Under the pieces are notes generated by a model, which searched no databases, was not told the origin of the DNA, and worked only from the letters and a program-made list of their open reading frames with translations. Made by a program: the position numbers and the translations under genes. From Taenia hydatigena (lineage: Eukaryota; Platyhelminthes; Cestoda; Cyclophyllidea; Taeniidae): a DNA stretch of 64,000 bases. Below are positions 1-13,600 of this stretch, one piece after another (position 1 is the stretch's first letter; every line of letters begins with the position of its first letter). The stretch spans positions 22,005,187 through 22,069,186 of the forward strand of contig JADWOT020000001.1 in the NCBI GenBank assembly GCA_036345935.2, given 5' to 3'.

Positions 1-3000
1 CTCGTTTCCCAACAAGACAACTAACTTTCATATCTAAGCTAATCTCACACTTGTCTCGTCTCTAGCACGCGGCCATGCAATGACTCAATACCTGTACAAA
101 AAGGGTGGCATCTGTCGCACCTATTGCCATGTCATCAAACGCACCGGTATCGTCGATGGCAAGATCCACACTGTAGGGCGAAATAGAAGCACATACGAGG
201 AACTCGAAGATCCCGCACTGCCCATCATTCCACAAATCCGTTACAAGCTGCTACACCGCCACGGCAAACACATCCTGCCTGAAAAGTATTAAAAAACAAA
301 AAGCGCAAGGTTCGATGTATGAATGTCCAACGCGCTGCAAAACCAGGACAAACCGACGCACGTATCAAATAATACAAAAAAGCATTCACGGCTGCCGAAA
401 GGCAGTACACGCAGTTGTGCAAGAAATTCCCAAGCAAAGAGTTACAGCTTTCCGAGTAGCTTCTACTTTGCTTCTGGATAGGCCTTAAACACCGACACAT
501 GCCAGAGTTAAACCCACGATTACGTGAATGCTGAGGCTCTACATAACAAACTTCACAAAGTTAATATCAACGAAACAGTCGTCTCATTATCAATGAATAA
601 TTAAATTACAAAGCCTACCACACCCTCAATACACTTTCTACCAACACGAATATTATAATAACGAAACTGATGCATCTTCCACAACGCATTCGAAGAGCAA
701 AAGGCTACGGATATTACTGCACAAAAACACTAATAACACCTCATGAGCCGCAATCTATTCCTACCTATAAAATATATAGAGCAATAGCCATGACAAAGTT
801 CGCACTCAATGTTGCAAGATGATGCCTCCAAGTTGGACAGATAATCTCCCATTTGAAGCATGTATTCCCACGAAATCAAAGTATACCGAATTGAGCCCAA
901 TGCCTACTAGGACTCTCCAACTTTTATGCAAAAATATCTCCACAACTGCCGCTAGAACGTACATACAACGGCCTAGACACCACACAAAAACGAAGACTTG
1001 AGTCAACCGCGTAAGAAGTGCTTGTCATAACAAATAGCCGTCACTAGGTTTTGTTTTCGGAAAGGATAAATAGACCCGTAAAGTTGCTTACCTTTTCCTT
1101 TAGCATTGAATAAATTGGGTACAATGCTGGAACTCAACAATGGTAGTATGTGTGCACAAACATTTTGTGTTCATTTACAAAGCTATAATGTGCTATAAAA
1201 AATTAAGGAATGTTTTACAATATTTTGGCAACGAAAAACCATTGCGCATATTGTTTATGTAATTCTTATCTTGATTTCACAAATTATGTTAGGCATAATT
1301 TCTCAAAAATCGTTGGATTTTGCATGACACTGCCATTAAGAATTTGATGTTCGTAGCAAAAACCAAGAGGCGTTTGGATTAAGAGGTAAGCATAGGATTT
1401 AATTTTTGTATGCTTCGAAATACATGTGTGTGTATTTTTAGGTTTTTCAGTTATTCCTGACATTTGGAAGACTGTTATTTGTTCTGCCTGTTTTGGAGCA
1501 TGGTGCTCGTCAATTCTTCCTCATAGACATAAGGTACTTAACAGTGCTACACGTGCAAAAGTTGCTGTTAAGAGAGGTGCCTCGCAAAATCGCTCCCACG
1601 GTCATTTTGCTGACGCGCTCATTCACTTTCTCTAGTCAACTGACCAATTTTAAGTTCTACTTATTTTTTGATCTGGACAGTGGCAGACAGCACGTCTGTG
1701 TTGATGAAGAGAGGATACTGCCACACTGCACTTCGGAGTAGGGATTGTGGGGAGGATGAGAATTTGGCATAAACACTTGCCATAAAGTTCATCTGACTGC
1801 AGCAGCTACTCACATTCATTGCGTCGAGAGGTCGTTTAATGTAGACGATGCAGCCGGTAGAAATGGGAGTAGCACCACGCGCAAACCCTCATCACATCGC
1901 AGATGAAATTACACATTGTGGGAGCTCCTACGTAGCATCCACACGCGCAACTCCATGTCCAATGGAGACTGAGGCCCTAACACTGACAGTCTGCAGAAAA
2001 GCCGATCTCATGTCAACTAACAGCGTCAGGTGCACACTTCTGATCTGACAGCCAGCCCCTAAGATGATCGCTAGTCAGAACTCTACCGCTGCACTCAAAC
2101 ACAACTTCTTACGTCAGACCATAAATACACTCCTTACCGTCGTCAACTTGCAGACGGCCGTTAAAAAGGAAGCAAGAAAAATAACTCCAAATAACCAACC
2201 CTCTTCGAAAGGATTCAGGACATCGAGTTGTGATTTTAAGTGGTCAGTCGTACAAAACACCACCTTTAATTGCTATCCAGCAGGAGGTTCTTCATCTGCT
2301 TATATCACTACTTTCCATATTATAACCTCCTGTGATTGCTTTTCTGAGAGGATTTTTTGAGAAGCATTTAAATTTTGTCTATTCATTTGGTTAGTTAGAG
2401 TTGCTTGTCTGAGCACCCACTTGTCTCTTCGTCTGTCCATCTACTGTCTACTCACTTGACTGTCTTTATATCTAAATACGAAATGTGGAAGGCAGTTCGG
2501 AGAGCATAGGATGGATACATGAGGCTAGCCGAGATAAGCCTATCCACACTGTTTACAGGAAGCATTGTTACCAAGGCAAGTGGACCTTTTCAAATTTTCG
2601 AAAGGCTAAATTGAGGCGATCTAGTCGTGTGGATAAAAGTAAAGCAAAGGAGGGACCGGAAGCACCAAAATCATGTCCACACATCATGCATTCTCCTCAG
2701 ATTGAGGAAAGCATCTCCGAGAATCTGTAGGTTTAGGCGAAAATGAAATCCAGTATTACATCTACTGGCGACGAGGTGAAACAGGTCAACTGGGCATGGA
2801 ATACCTGCGTTCTTCGCCCATTCTGATGCCTTCGAAGCCTCTTTTGTCACCATGGACAGGGAAGGGGATTCCTTGCACATGAATTGCTCTTTCATGAAGG
2901 CATTCCACGAGTTGGTATCAGGGAGACAGGGAGGTGGATTGGCTCCATGACTTCGGCAAATGCTAGCAAATAGATCCGTCGTGAGTTGTCATGACATCTA

Positions 3001-6000
3001 ATCGATAAGCAGGGCAAAGATTTGAGAATCCTGCTCCTGCACATCCTGCTCCAAAGTGTACAATTAATATCATGCCGCTCTGCATTGGATTTTTGTGTAT
3101 TTCCACCTTATTCCTAGCTATCTTGGTAGAAACGGAATCGCACGAATAACCCTGACCAGGATACAAGAGACACCAAGAGAAGCGCAAAGCACACAGGTCA
3201 GTGTGTAGCCGTGGCAGTCGAGTTGGGGCAGCTGGTTGAGGTAGCGATGAAACACAGACAATGAATACACGATTAGCACATTTGGCAACTGCTCAAATGT
3301 TGATCATGTGGCATTGCCGTGCTGCTGTCTACTCCTGCTGTCTAACCTGCTGATGCGAGTTGACGAAATGCAACGCGCTGGGATGTCAACCTTGCCAGCT
3401 CAACCAAGCAACACTCAAGCTCACCTTGTGCAATCAATTCTGACTCCGTATCAAGTCTATACGAATCGTTTCTTACAAGCAGCTACTTGCGATGTCCACG
3501 CCTTAAGATCTCTTGCCTTACTGGATCATCAGTTTTACTTAAAAAGGTGGTAAATGAGCACGAGGGTAAGTAAAAACTTACAGGGTTACTTGATGTAATA
3601 ACAACTGATTGCAAATAACGTCTCCCAAAGGTCGGCAAAGTAGAAGAGACCATGGCGATGTTATAGAAGATCACTGTGAGCTGTGCCTGTCAGACGAAGT
3701 GACGTGAGTGTATGAGTTTGGCAATGCCGGCAAACGTCGGTTAAGCTGCTTGTCATTCTGTACAAGCTGTATGTTACAATTAGGTGGAGATGTTGGAGGA
3801 GTCCGTGCAGAGGATTAAAGCACATCAGCCTCGGTCAGAATGGGACAGGCGCGAACCCCGCAAGTATGCCCTCCAACGAGGCGACTGTGTAGTAAATCTA
3901 AGTGTCCAACCAGCACAAATCACCAGCAGCAAACATTGTGTGACACAGGCTATTTCTAAGGCATAAAAGGTACAAGGCAAGAATGTTGACCAGATTTCGC
4001 GATCTTCCTCACCTACCTGACACAATAAGAGCCATCCAATGGTTCTACAGAACGTTGGACGAGGCAGGCAATTAACACTTGAGCTTGCCAAAACACGTCA
4101 AACAACAGCAATGCGACGCAGTGACTGGCACAGCAGAGATTCACCAAAGTCGACCGATTGTTGCAAAAGCCATTGTCAATCCAATCAAAGCAAGAGTTGG
4201 TCTACTTGTTAGCTTCATCTATTGCCAATCGAAGGTAAAACTGCAACGAACAAACATACATGGCATGTCCACTAACAGAGACACGGATATGTGTGTGCTT
4301 ATGGAAGTGCGTCTCAAAATTACAAGCCTCCTACTTTGCCACTCACGAAACAAATGTGCATGGTATGATGTGGTGGTTGTGAACGGCATCCATTTTGATG
4401 AAAAGGAAGGTGAGATGTGCGAAATCCTGTGACAATGCTTGCAGTGTATGCAATACAAAAGTGAAGACAACAACTGGATCCATTCATGGCCTCGCATTCG
4501 AAGTGAACGCAGAGCAGCCATAATCATTTGCATGAAGTAGAGGAGCAGTGATTTGACGAAGCAAGCAACTACAGATGCCTTTTTGGGTAAAATGTGCGTG
4601 AGGCCCACTGAACGATTTGTAGCCCTTACGTCTGCTTGAGGCCATGTTGTAGGAGGAATGGACCCAAAATGTGAAAATGGAGATTACGGTTGCCTGGCGA
4701 CTCATCAGCGGTGCTAGGTGGACGACAGGCTTGATGCAATGTGAAGGTGGTTATGTCGCTGACTCCGAAAATTGCGGTCATTAATTTACACCCAGACTGC
4801 CACACCTTGAAGGCGAGATTTATCTACCATCTCCGCTCTTCCAGTGGTCAGGGTTGGTTTCATGCTTCAAGTATACTGCCACGTCTACAAGGGAAACAAA
4901 GAAATCACCAGCATTTCGACATAAATCCAACTGAAATATGCACTAAAATTGGAGTGAAGGGGTCTTTACAGACCAAAGTTGATGCATGTTTCCTTTATAG
5001 AACGGAAAGTGTCGAAGGAAAAACGATTGCATATTCGTGGCTACTCATTCAGACCATGCCTAGACCCACTGAATCAGTTGACGCCTCAAATGCAAATCTC
5101 GACTGATGACTGGTCCTCATTGCTCAGAAGAAGTTGGTCCAGGAGGCTACCTGAATAGAAGACGAAGGAAAAAGTTAAATTCTGAGCTAAGACGCAGAGT
5201 TAAGCTGGCTCATCTGTACGGACAGTTTTAAGGCACGGAGGGGTTGAGTGAGTCGAAGTTAAAGTAAATTATTGTGAGTAAAGAGACGAGTAAGCAATAG
5301 CGATATAAACTCTGACTGCTTTTATAAAGCATTTCTGCTCCTATAGTTGCAAGATCTGTACTTGAATCGTGATTGGAAGGAGTTGATGCTTTTTGTCTGG
5401 CCACCGTAATCGTTTCCTTCATACCGCAAAGCCCCTTGGCAAACAATTCAGCCCTGCGGAATGCGCTTGTCTACATTCAATGTGGAATGTCCTTACTTTA
5501 CTGCATTTTAGTCAAGCTCGTTTATGACGTGATAGCAACTACGGCACTTCCAAAACGCCATGCTAACCAGCTCATTCAGAGGTGCCTTCAGCACCGCAGC
5601 AGTGACAACGCAATAAGATGGTCTTTAAAACCTCTGTTTCTAGTGCAGATGCTAAGCGCAGTTTTTTTAACAACTGAACGGAACACTGTGCCTCATGGGA
5701 TGTTCATGACTCCATAGTAGACCGAGTGTTTAGAGATTCATTGTGGTCTACCTTGCATCAACCAATCAGCTCTTCTGCGTGCCACTGAATGGAATCGGAA
5801 ATGAGTGTTTTATTTAAAAAACGATGTTGCTTTCCTAAAATCCTAATTATACTTCAATGTCAAAAAAGGTAGGTTTTGGTTCAAACTCTTTTTGAGGGAT
5901 TTGCGATGCCCTTGCCATTCTTGCTCTCCTGTCACGTATATGTGACGCAAGAATGTCATCAGTGTGTGGTGGTAAATTTGAATTTGCTAGTTAAGTCTGC

Positions 6001-9000
6001 CACCTTTTAAAACCAATTTTTGATGGTATTTGAAGTTGCTTTCCTTTTTTTCCTCCGCCTTCCTCCTGGTCTCTTCCGTTGAAATGGACTACGTGACCGA
6101 TGTTTAGTCCTGATTGTCACCGAATTTGGAGTGACAAAACTATTCCTACTGTCATTGCATGCATCCCAGTTGGCAAAGATTGACAACCACAAAATGTCTT
6201 CTTTGCATCTATGGCTCAACGAAAGTTGTCGCGATGCTCTATCACTCACTGGTTTACATCTAGCCAACAAAGGTGCTGGTCACTTTCCTCTTAAATGCTA
6301 CGCTAGGAGAAGTCCACAAGTAAAGCTGAACTGGTGTTCTAACCAGTGTTATTCTCCTCTTGGTGATAGAAATTGAATGTCGTACTGCCGGTGTAGAGAA
6401 ATTGAAAATCACTTCCCTCAACAGCGAGTTTGAGGGTATTTTTACTATCACGACGACTGAGTTTGTTTAGAGAGGTGGTTTCCTATCACCTTGACTATCG
6501 GGTGACTTTTAGGGCTGTGCGGTAGTTAGAACACTGTGTAGTGCTACTGTTTACACATTACTGGCCTCGTTGTCATCGGCAGTTTGCCTCCCCCCATCAG
6601 TCGACTGGTCATAAGACTTTGATGCTTGAGGCGATTGAGCCAATCAGTAAGAAAGAACTTCATTGGAATACAGAAGAGCCAATTTTGAATACATGTAATC
6701 CACGATGCATCTTTCAATGTCTGGTCTGCTATTGCATCCCAAGTAGTCCAAGTGGTTGCAGAAAAGGCAGCTCGATGCCCCATGCGGCACAATGTTTCCT
6801 CGAGTTGTGGGTGAAAATGTGTGCAACGCCTATACGAGAAGCAAAGCGCTGAAAGAGAAGGCACCTCTGACTACAATGCAATGAAATTGGGCCGCCTCAA
6901 ACTGAATGTGGGCAAATGCAAGCCGCAGGACTGGGTTGTTCGGTAAGGAGATTTGCAGTATGAGAGAAACGACCGCGGTGGCCGATTGGGGCAGCATCAA
7001 CTCCTCCCAGTCGCAATCACTTCTGATTCACTTAAATTAATATGTCGACCCGATTCACCGAAGTTCGGGGATGTTGTCACTTTGCTTGAGGATACCAGTC
7101 AAGTTGACTTACACGCGATTCGCCACTGAGATTGGCAACTTCGAGACGATGGAGTGGACGGGTGGGAGGATATTGTATCATGCCTAAATATTTTCTTTCT
7201 CTCTGTGTCAGACCCTTGGTTTATTCTCAGTATTCTTAGCTATTTTGTGTTCGAGGTATCAGATAGCACCGAGAACGCCCGAGAGTTAAAGGCTTTTCAT
7301 GTTTTCGCCTTAGAATCTTGTGTAGATAAAACGTAGGCAACTTTGCTTGTTAATAAGACACCACGTCCTACCAGCAAATTTCTAAGGTCTAAATGTAATT
7401 CAAAAAAGCCTACACATAAATCGCCTTGTTTGCTGTCTTCAATTTCACCTGGATTTCCAACAATCGTTTTATGTTCGACCTCCCTTGTTGGATGGATGGA
7501 AGTCTTGTTGTGGTTCCTGTTTAACTCACTCAATCCACTCGTGGTCCAGTGTAGACGCGCTTATAAAAAGGGATTAACAAAGTGATGCAGAGAAGTGTGT
7601 GTTTACCCTTCTCACAAGTTCCTCCCAATCACTAGCCCGGATGGTGCTTGCTTACACACAAGCATTTCTGACAATGGCGAGTCTGTTTGACAACCACACT
7701 TGCAACATGTCATTGCCATTACGGACGGAACAGCTCGCCGAATGCACCAATTTTACTGGTGGACAAAAGAGAAGGATCCAGCAGATTCACTCCTTTAGAT
7801 GTAACACAAAATAGTTAGAGGCAAAAGGATGATGAGCTTAAAGGTCCTATGATAGTCCAATCCTGGACATTGGGAGTCCTACTTTAGCGAATTTGCCTTG
7901 GTTTTGCCTGGGCCCTTTCCGTATCCCTACTGTGACCCTGTCAACACCTTGACTGACATTCACTCAGTAGGACGTCGTTCATCAGACCCTTCAAATAGGC
8001 AAGCACGCAACGTGACTTCTCCTGTGAGGATCGCAGCTGTGATCAAACGCCATCCACCTTCTCCATTTTCAGGGATGAGCTATTCGGTGGACGGCTAAAG
8101 GATGCCTTTGCGTACTCGTGATCCTCCCACATACTTAACAGCAGAATCACAAGCAACTGGTGCGTAGACGTTAAGTGATGATGCAAAAGGTGGCTTTGGT
8201 GCAGTCTTTCGTCAGTGGTGGTGTTGGTGCATTCCAGTAATTACTTCGACATTCTATTAAACAAACGCTATTCTTTAACGTTGTGGCATCAATCGGCATC
8301 GGAGCCTCCTGCCGTGGTGAAGCAGTTGTCCACCAAGCCGCTTTTGGTCTCATTGGCGAAGGTTTTCAAAGTAGAGGCGAGTTGTGGTGTTGGTATATGG
8401 TGCTCCTCTAAACACGGATAAAGACGAACAAGATCTGGTCTGAGATTAGCTAAATTGGCGACAGTCGCCATTAGTGGAGCCCTGACGGTCTGCGTCAGCT
8501 GAAGTATCAACTTCTCCGTGCAAAGTGCATTTTAATGGCCGATCCAACATTGATGCAGGAGGCATTCATCAGCGCCTTTGGTGATGCGACTGGTGATGAT
8601 GAAGACGCTGTGTTAGCGCAATGATGATAGGCAGGTCAGAAAAGTCAGTGTATTAAGGGGATCAAATTCAACCTTAAAATGTCACAATGAAGTAGCGCTA
8701 ATGCATCACGATAAGCAGGTGTCAATATTCATTTCATTTTACACAACTCACTGGAAAAAGTAGTGAAGAAGTGTCAAAGTAAGACAACAATCACACAGAT
8801 TTGCACCTGCTATGTAAACGTGCTGTAGCACAGGCAACAGAGAAGATCAAGCAGAGTCAAGACAGGACAGCCAACGCAGACGCCTCAAGATGGTCCTACA
8901 GGTGTCAATTTCACTCATTTATCTACCCACATGCTTGGATGTCCTTGCCTTGCACGTGGACTACGTGGGTTGATACTTGGTGGTTGGGTGGATGCATGGA

Positions 9001-10600
9001 GAGATGCAGATCGGATGAATGGTTGGCACCATTGTACTTGGTCAGTGGTGGTGGATCGTGCAATAATTGGGTTCACCATGGTGTCCTTTGAAATGCTCTA
9101 TCGTGTATCCTTTGGACAGCTTGGTCGAGGTGCCGTGGCAGTGGCACTGACAGGTGTTTGCTAGTGATGAACTAACTGTCCTCCATGAATGAAAGACGCA
9201 AAAGTAAGGTTTAATTGCAAGGCATGGAGAAGTACGTGCTGGATTCCAAGAAGGAGGAAGGTGAACAGCTGCTTCGTGACATGTGATATGTCACCTGATT
9301 TGGCAGGCATCGTCATGAGTGGGTCCTTAAGTCTACATCATCACTTGTACTCAATTAGAAAACGCATGCCACTTGGAAGGCTGGAACAAGTCAAAAGTAA
9401 GTAGCTTTCATCTACAACTTGGTTGATGCCAACGGCGATGAGGAAGTACAGGGTTGAGTTTGTGCATTTCTGACAGGCAAATCAGGTCTTGAAGCACGTC
9501 TACTAACCCAGCAGATGGAGCTATTAACCGCTATTCTGGCCCTTTTAGAAAAGAAATCTTTTGCCACTTTAATTTGCGACCTTTTTATGTGAAAAGAAAG
9601 TGAGGAGGACTTCTTGGTGTCCTGAGAAATGGAATAAAAGGAAGGAAACTAAAGAGACTTGACAGCAAATTGCATTGTAGCATTGTGAACCGAATAAGTG
9701 GACCTGCTGCACCTTCGCCTTGAGAAGTGCAATCTCCGACAACGAAGAATGATCCCTCACGACGAGCACTGCATGTGGAAGGACTACGATTTGCTAATGG
9801 TTTGATAGACACGTGTGGAGAGAAAAGACGCCTTCACAACGGGGTGTAAATGGCAGACCTTCTTTGTGTGCCTAAAGTCACAAACCAGGCTACTTAAATG
9901 GATTCGCAGGCTGACTTTCGACAGGAGCCTTGTTTCCCGTTTCTTTTTGCTTCCAATCCGCCGTTACTGAAGGAATCGGCTTTCAAGTTACAGTCTCCGA
10001 GACAAAGCAATCCAGTCTAGGGACTGCTAATCATGTGTAAAATGTGGGAACGTTTGTGGCAGTACTTTCAACCCTGATGAAACTCTCATTTATCGTCCTT
10101 GTTGAACAGAATGTGAGGGGAAAATCCATCGAAATAGGTAGAATTGACTACTGGTTTTGACTATGGAATGTGCTTTAGTTTAATAAGGATTGAAAAGGCA
10201 ATGTCTGCCACCCTACCACGGTTAAATTGCCGCCCAGGAATGCAGTCTCAGTGGCTGTTCAGTCAAAGGAGGAGATGCAAAACCTGCAAGTGGCAGAACG
10301 TTTGTGCGATTCGATGATCAGTCAATGGATGTCTATTCGGAGGCAAAGTGACTGTTGAGACAGACACAGGTCTTCTAAACTAGTTCCAGGAAACACAAGT
10401 GAATGCATAGTGAACTGGCGGATGGCTGCCAGGATCTTCCTGCTTTATGAGCATTTCATTGTGGAGGAGTACGATCATCAAATCCATCAGGCAATAGGGA
10501 GTTCATGCAATCCCATATCCACGCTCTTTTCTTCTACTCGAAGCTTACATTCAAGTGCATGAAAGGCAAAATCTAGTCAAATCAAGTTACAAAACAATAG
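1..10600. other. Region without a supported gene
   Basis: Apart from the weak ORF at 80-292, I see no exon set, RNA gene or transposon that I can support. At about 7925-7980 a 60-base stretch (GACCCTGTCAACACCTTGAC through CTCAGTAGGACGTCGTT) resembles intron sequence of the NTPDase gene at about 14495-14555. This hints at a very old duplicate in the same orientation, but no exon is recognisable beside it. Confidence 0.5.
80..292 (+). CDS. Short ORF, unknown, weak support
   Basis: 70 codons from ATG to TAA, rich in Lys and Arg (YLYKKGGICRTYC, RYKLLHRHGKHILPEKY). No splice sites, promoter or family match are recognised. It could be an exon of a gene that starts left of the window, or chance. 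Confidence 0.15.
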   Translation: MTQYLYKKGGICRTYCHVIKRTGIVDGKIHTVGRNRSTYEELEDPALPIIPQIRYKLLHRHGKHILPEKY

Positions 10601-10670
10601 TCACAATCAATGTAGTCATTGGTGCCAACAAGTAATACAATAAGAAGCGATGAAAAGAAGATGAAACAGG

Positions 10671-13600
10671 CTACAATGGCTTCTTGCAGCATCTTGCAAT
10701 GAGGAGAAAGAGGCTCATCACGAAGATGTCTAGGAAGATGGCGATGCCGACAATGAAACCCAATAAATTCATCCGGATAGCAGGTGCTGTGGAGGGAATG
10801 CGACCGGTAGCATCAAGCGCATAGCCGGTGGACCAGCTGGCCACAGTTCCGCCGACCTGAGGTCACAGAAAAGGAGCATTGACAACGTTACAAATGGAGC
10901 AGTGTTGGCGAGACTTCAACCAGAGACCTAGCTCGATTCCCAACGCGGACATAGGTTGATCCTGATGCACTCTCATTTGTTTATTTAAATGCCAGGCTGT
11001 GGACACACATGGTTATGTGCCATGTGTCATTCTAGTGAAAATTGACACAGCTATGGGGACAAACCTGCAAGGAAAGGAGCTTGGAGACAAGTTTCCAACA
11101 AAATCCACTTACCATCATCACCACCTCACTAGGCTTAAGCTCACGCCTCCACAGTAGGACGCTACAGACTAAAGAGACGCCGTGTGTAATGTTTACTCTA
11201 CCTCATTATCAATGTACTCCACTTCTGATACATGTAGCATGAATGTTGGAGGTCTAGTCCTCTTGCACAACCGCAACCGCTCCAAATGTCAACGATATGC
11301 TGTCCCTCTGATTCGTTGTCTTTTATCCCGACAAGCCTGTGCTAAACTGGCATCATTATGATGCCGATTGGCTTTGGACAGACGTTGTACCTCGTTGAGT
11401 CGGTGGATAAATGAATGGGAAGTGGATGGTCGCGGGATGGAGGGGTGCACGATGCGTAAGATATCGTCGGTTGTCAAAGGGAGAATGCAGGAGATTGCCA
11501 ACTGTCCATCTCAGCACGCATTCCGTCCCATGATTTCCATGATGCATTGCATGTCTGGTCTGGTGCCTGCAATCCACCAACACCTACCTCTCATGATGTT
11601 GTAGAAGCCTACTTCTCACCACTCCAAGGCCAACGTCAATCACGTTTTGAAGGCGTGCGAAAAAGTTTCTCTGCGCTTTGTCGATCCTCCACCTGCATCC
11701 CATACTCCCTCGCGCATTCACGTCCATCGAGAGGTGAAGACGTCTACTCCGAGGTTTCACCGATTAATTGCTCAGCTCGTCACCATGGTCCAGGTCTAAG
11801 TCTGCTCATTTTACCACCACTTGAAGACAATTGAACGACGTGACTAAACCAATTTTGAGTTAGTTGTCAATACCTATCATCCACAAACTACTTTAACCTC
11901 TACTCAGCTTCCCATTCCTCATTCAGCACTTCAACATTGTCAAAAGCAAGCATAATTGGACGCTAAAAGCTGCTATACCAATGCAGACTCACTGAAGGTG
12001 AAACATGTACGCAAGAACCATGTGGCCCGACTGCGCTCCCCAAGTAAAATCACTCAAACCGTGAAGGATTGGGTCCACCACCACCATCAGTGGGTTGGTT
12101 TCTCACCGATTAGTTTGACGGTGCCTCCAATGTGCCTGCTACTAATTCGAGCAAAACAAAACAATGGCACCACAGCTACAGCAATGGGTGAGTCGTGTGC
12201 GATGGCGATTACTCTCTATCATGCACAATTTTGAAATGAGGAGGTTTAAACTCACTCCACCGAGGAAGATGATCGTGCTCCAATCACTGTCACTCCTGAA
12301 TCCATAAGCCTCCAGTAGTCTTCTCACTATCCAACCCTGCAGGCACTTGTCTCTTGACGTCACTTGCTCCCATGGAGAAAGCTAAAACAGATTGTCATTG
12401 GAAGAGAAGGGGTGAAAAGGGAGCATTCGACCTCCTCTGAACCAGTTGGTATCAATCAAATTCTTTGCCATAATATTGCAAGTGAGGTGAGGTAGATTTC
12501 GGTTGGCACTATGGAAACTTAAGACTAGTTTAATTTAAATTCCGTGCCAGATGAAAATGCATTTGGATGCGTGAGCAAACAAGGACTCCTCGACATTCTA
12601 AGAAAGTGTCTAGGGAGCAGGAAAGGCGCATAGCATTGTTGTCAAAGCATCACCAGTTTAGAGCAGTAGGACGCACTAGTGCTAGTGGAATGCTTTGTCA
12701 CTGCTATTTGACACACCAAGCATAAAGGAACTAAAAAATTCGACATTAAATCTAACGACCTAAAGCCGAGTTAAAAAAGGTTTACGGTGATGTAGTAGAC
12801 TCACAGTTGTCCAGCTGCTCGTGCAGAACCTTTCAATTGCAGTGGCGAATTCGGTTAGAGTCACTTTGACCGATTGATTGGCTCTCTTGAAGGAGCTGAC
12901 AATCTCCCACAACTTGTGGATTCCCTGAAAAGGCAACAAATCAACCATAAGGCCACGAAAACCTTTTTTGAAGTTGTCGGCTCTGTCTACCTGTTGCATT
13001 GAAAGAATGGGTGTTTAAAGTGATTGCGTAGTCTAGGTCATCTACTTGGAGCGCCTCACCTTCACTTAAGGCATGGATGCGACTAACGATGATGACGATG
13101 ATGAGCAGATTGATGTGTTGAATACTCCTTGTCTATTTGACTCATTCACTCCTAAGCACTAAAAGGTTGAATGAACCGAAAGCGTGGTCCGTGGGATTTG
13201 AGACATCCAGTCCTTTTGACTCATGCGTCCGACTCATTGCGTCAAACAACACGAAGCTATGAAGATTTTTCCGGATTGACTTAACACTAATGCTTGGATA
13301 GTCAGAAGACTTACCACAAAGCTGCCACGGAGGCGTGGAAGATAGAAGTCAACGAAGGAGCCATTTGCAAATATTGCTTCAATAGTCTGGCCACAAGTGG
13401 TGGCGTCGTAGTCCCCTCTGAACGCAATCTTCGTCGGCGCTCCCTTACGATAAAATGGATGTTAGAGGGGAGCAAATGCATTCATAGCTGCATAGAAAAT
13501 AATCAGGAAGGATTGTATTTGGCATTGTTGTGAAGGTCAAAATGTCTAACTCAACTTTGCTAAAACAACCATTGCATCGAACCTAGTAGTTCCTGCACAG

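Noticed and set aside
4741..5106. A 121-codon plus-strand ORF
   Set aside because: No family, splice or promoter evidence; it is within the range expected by chance.
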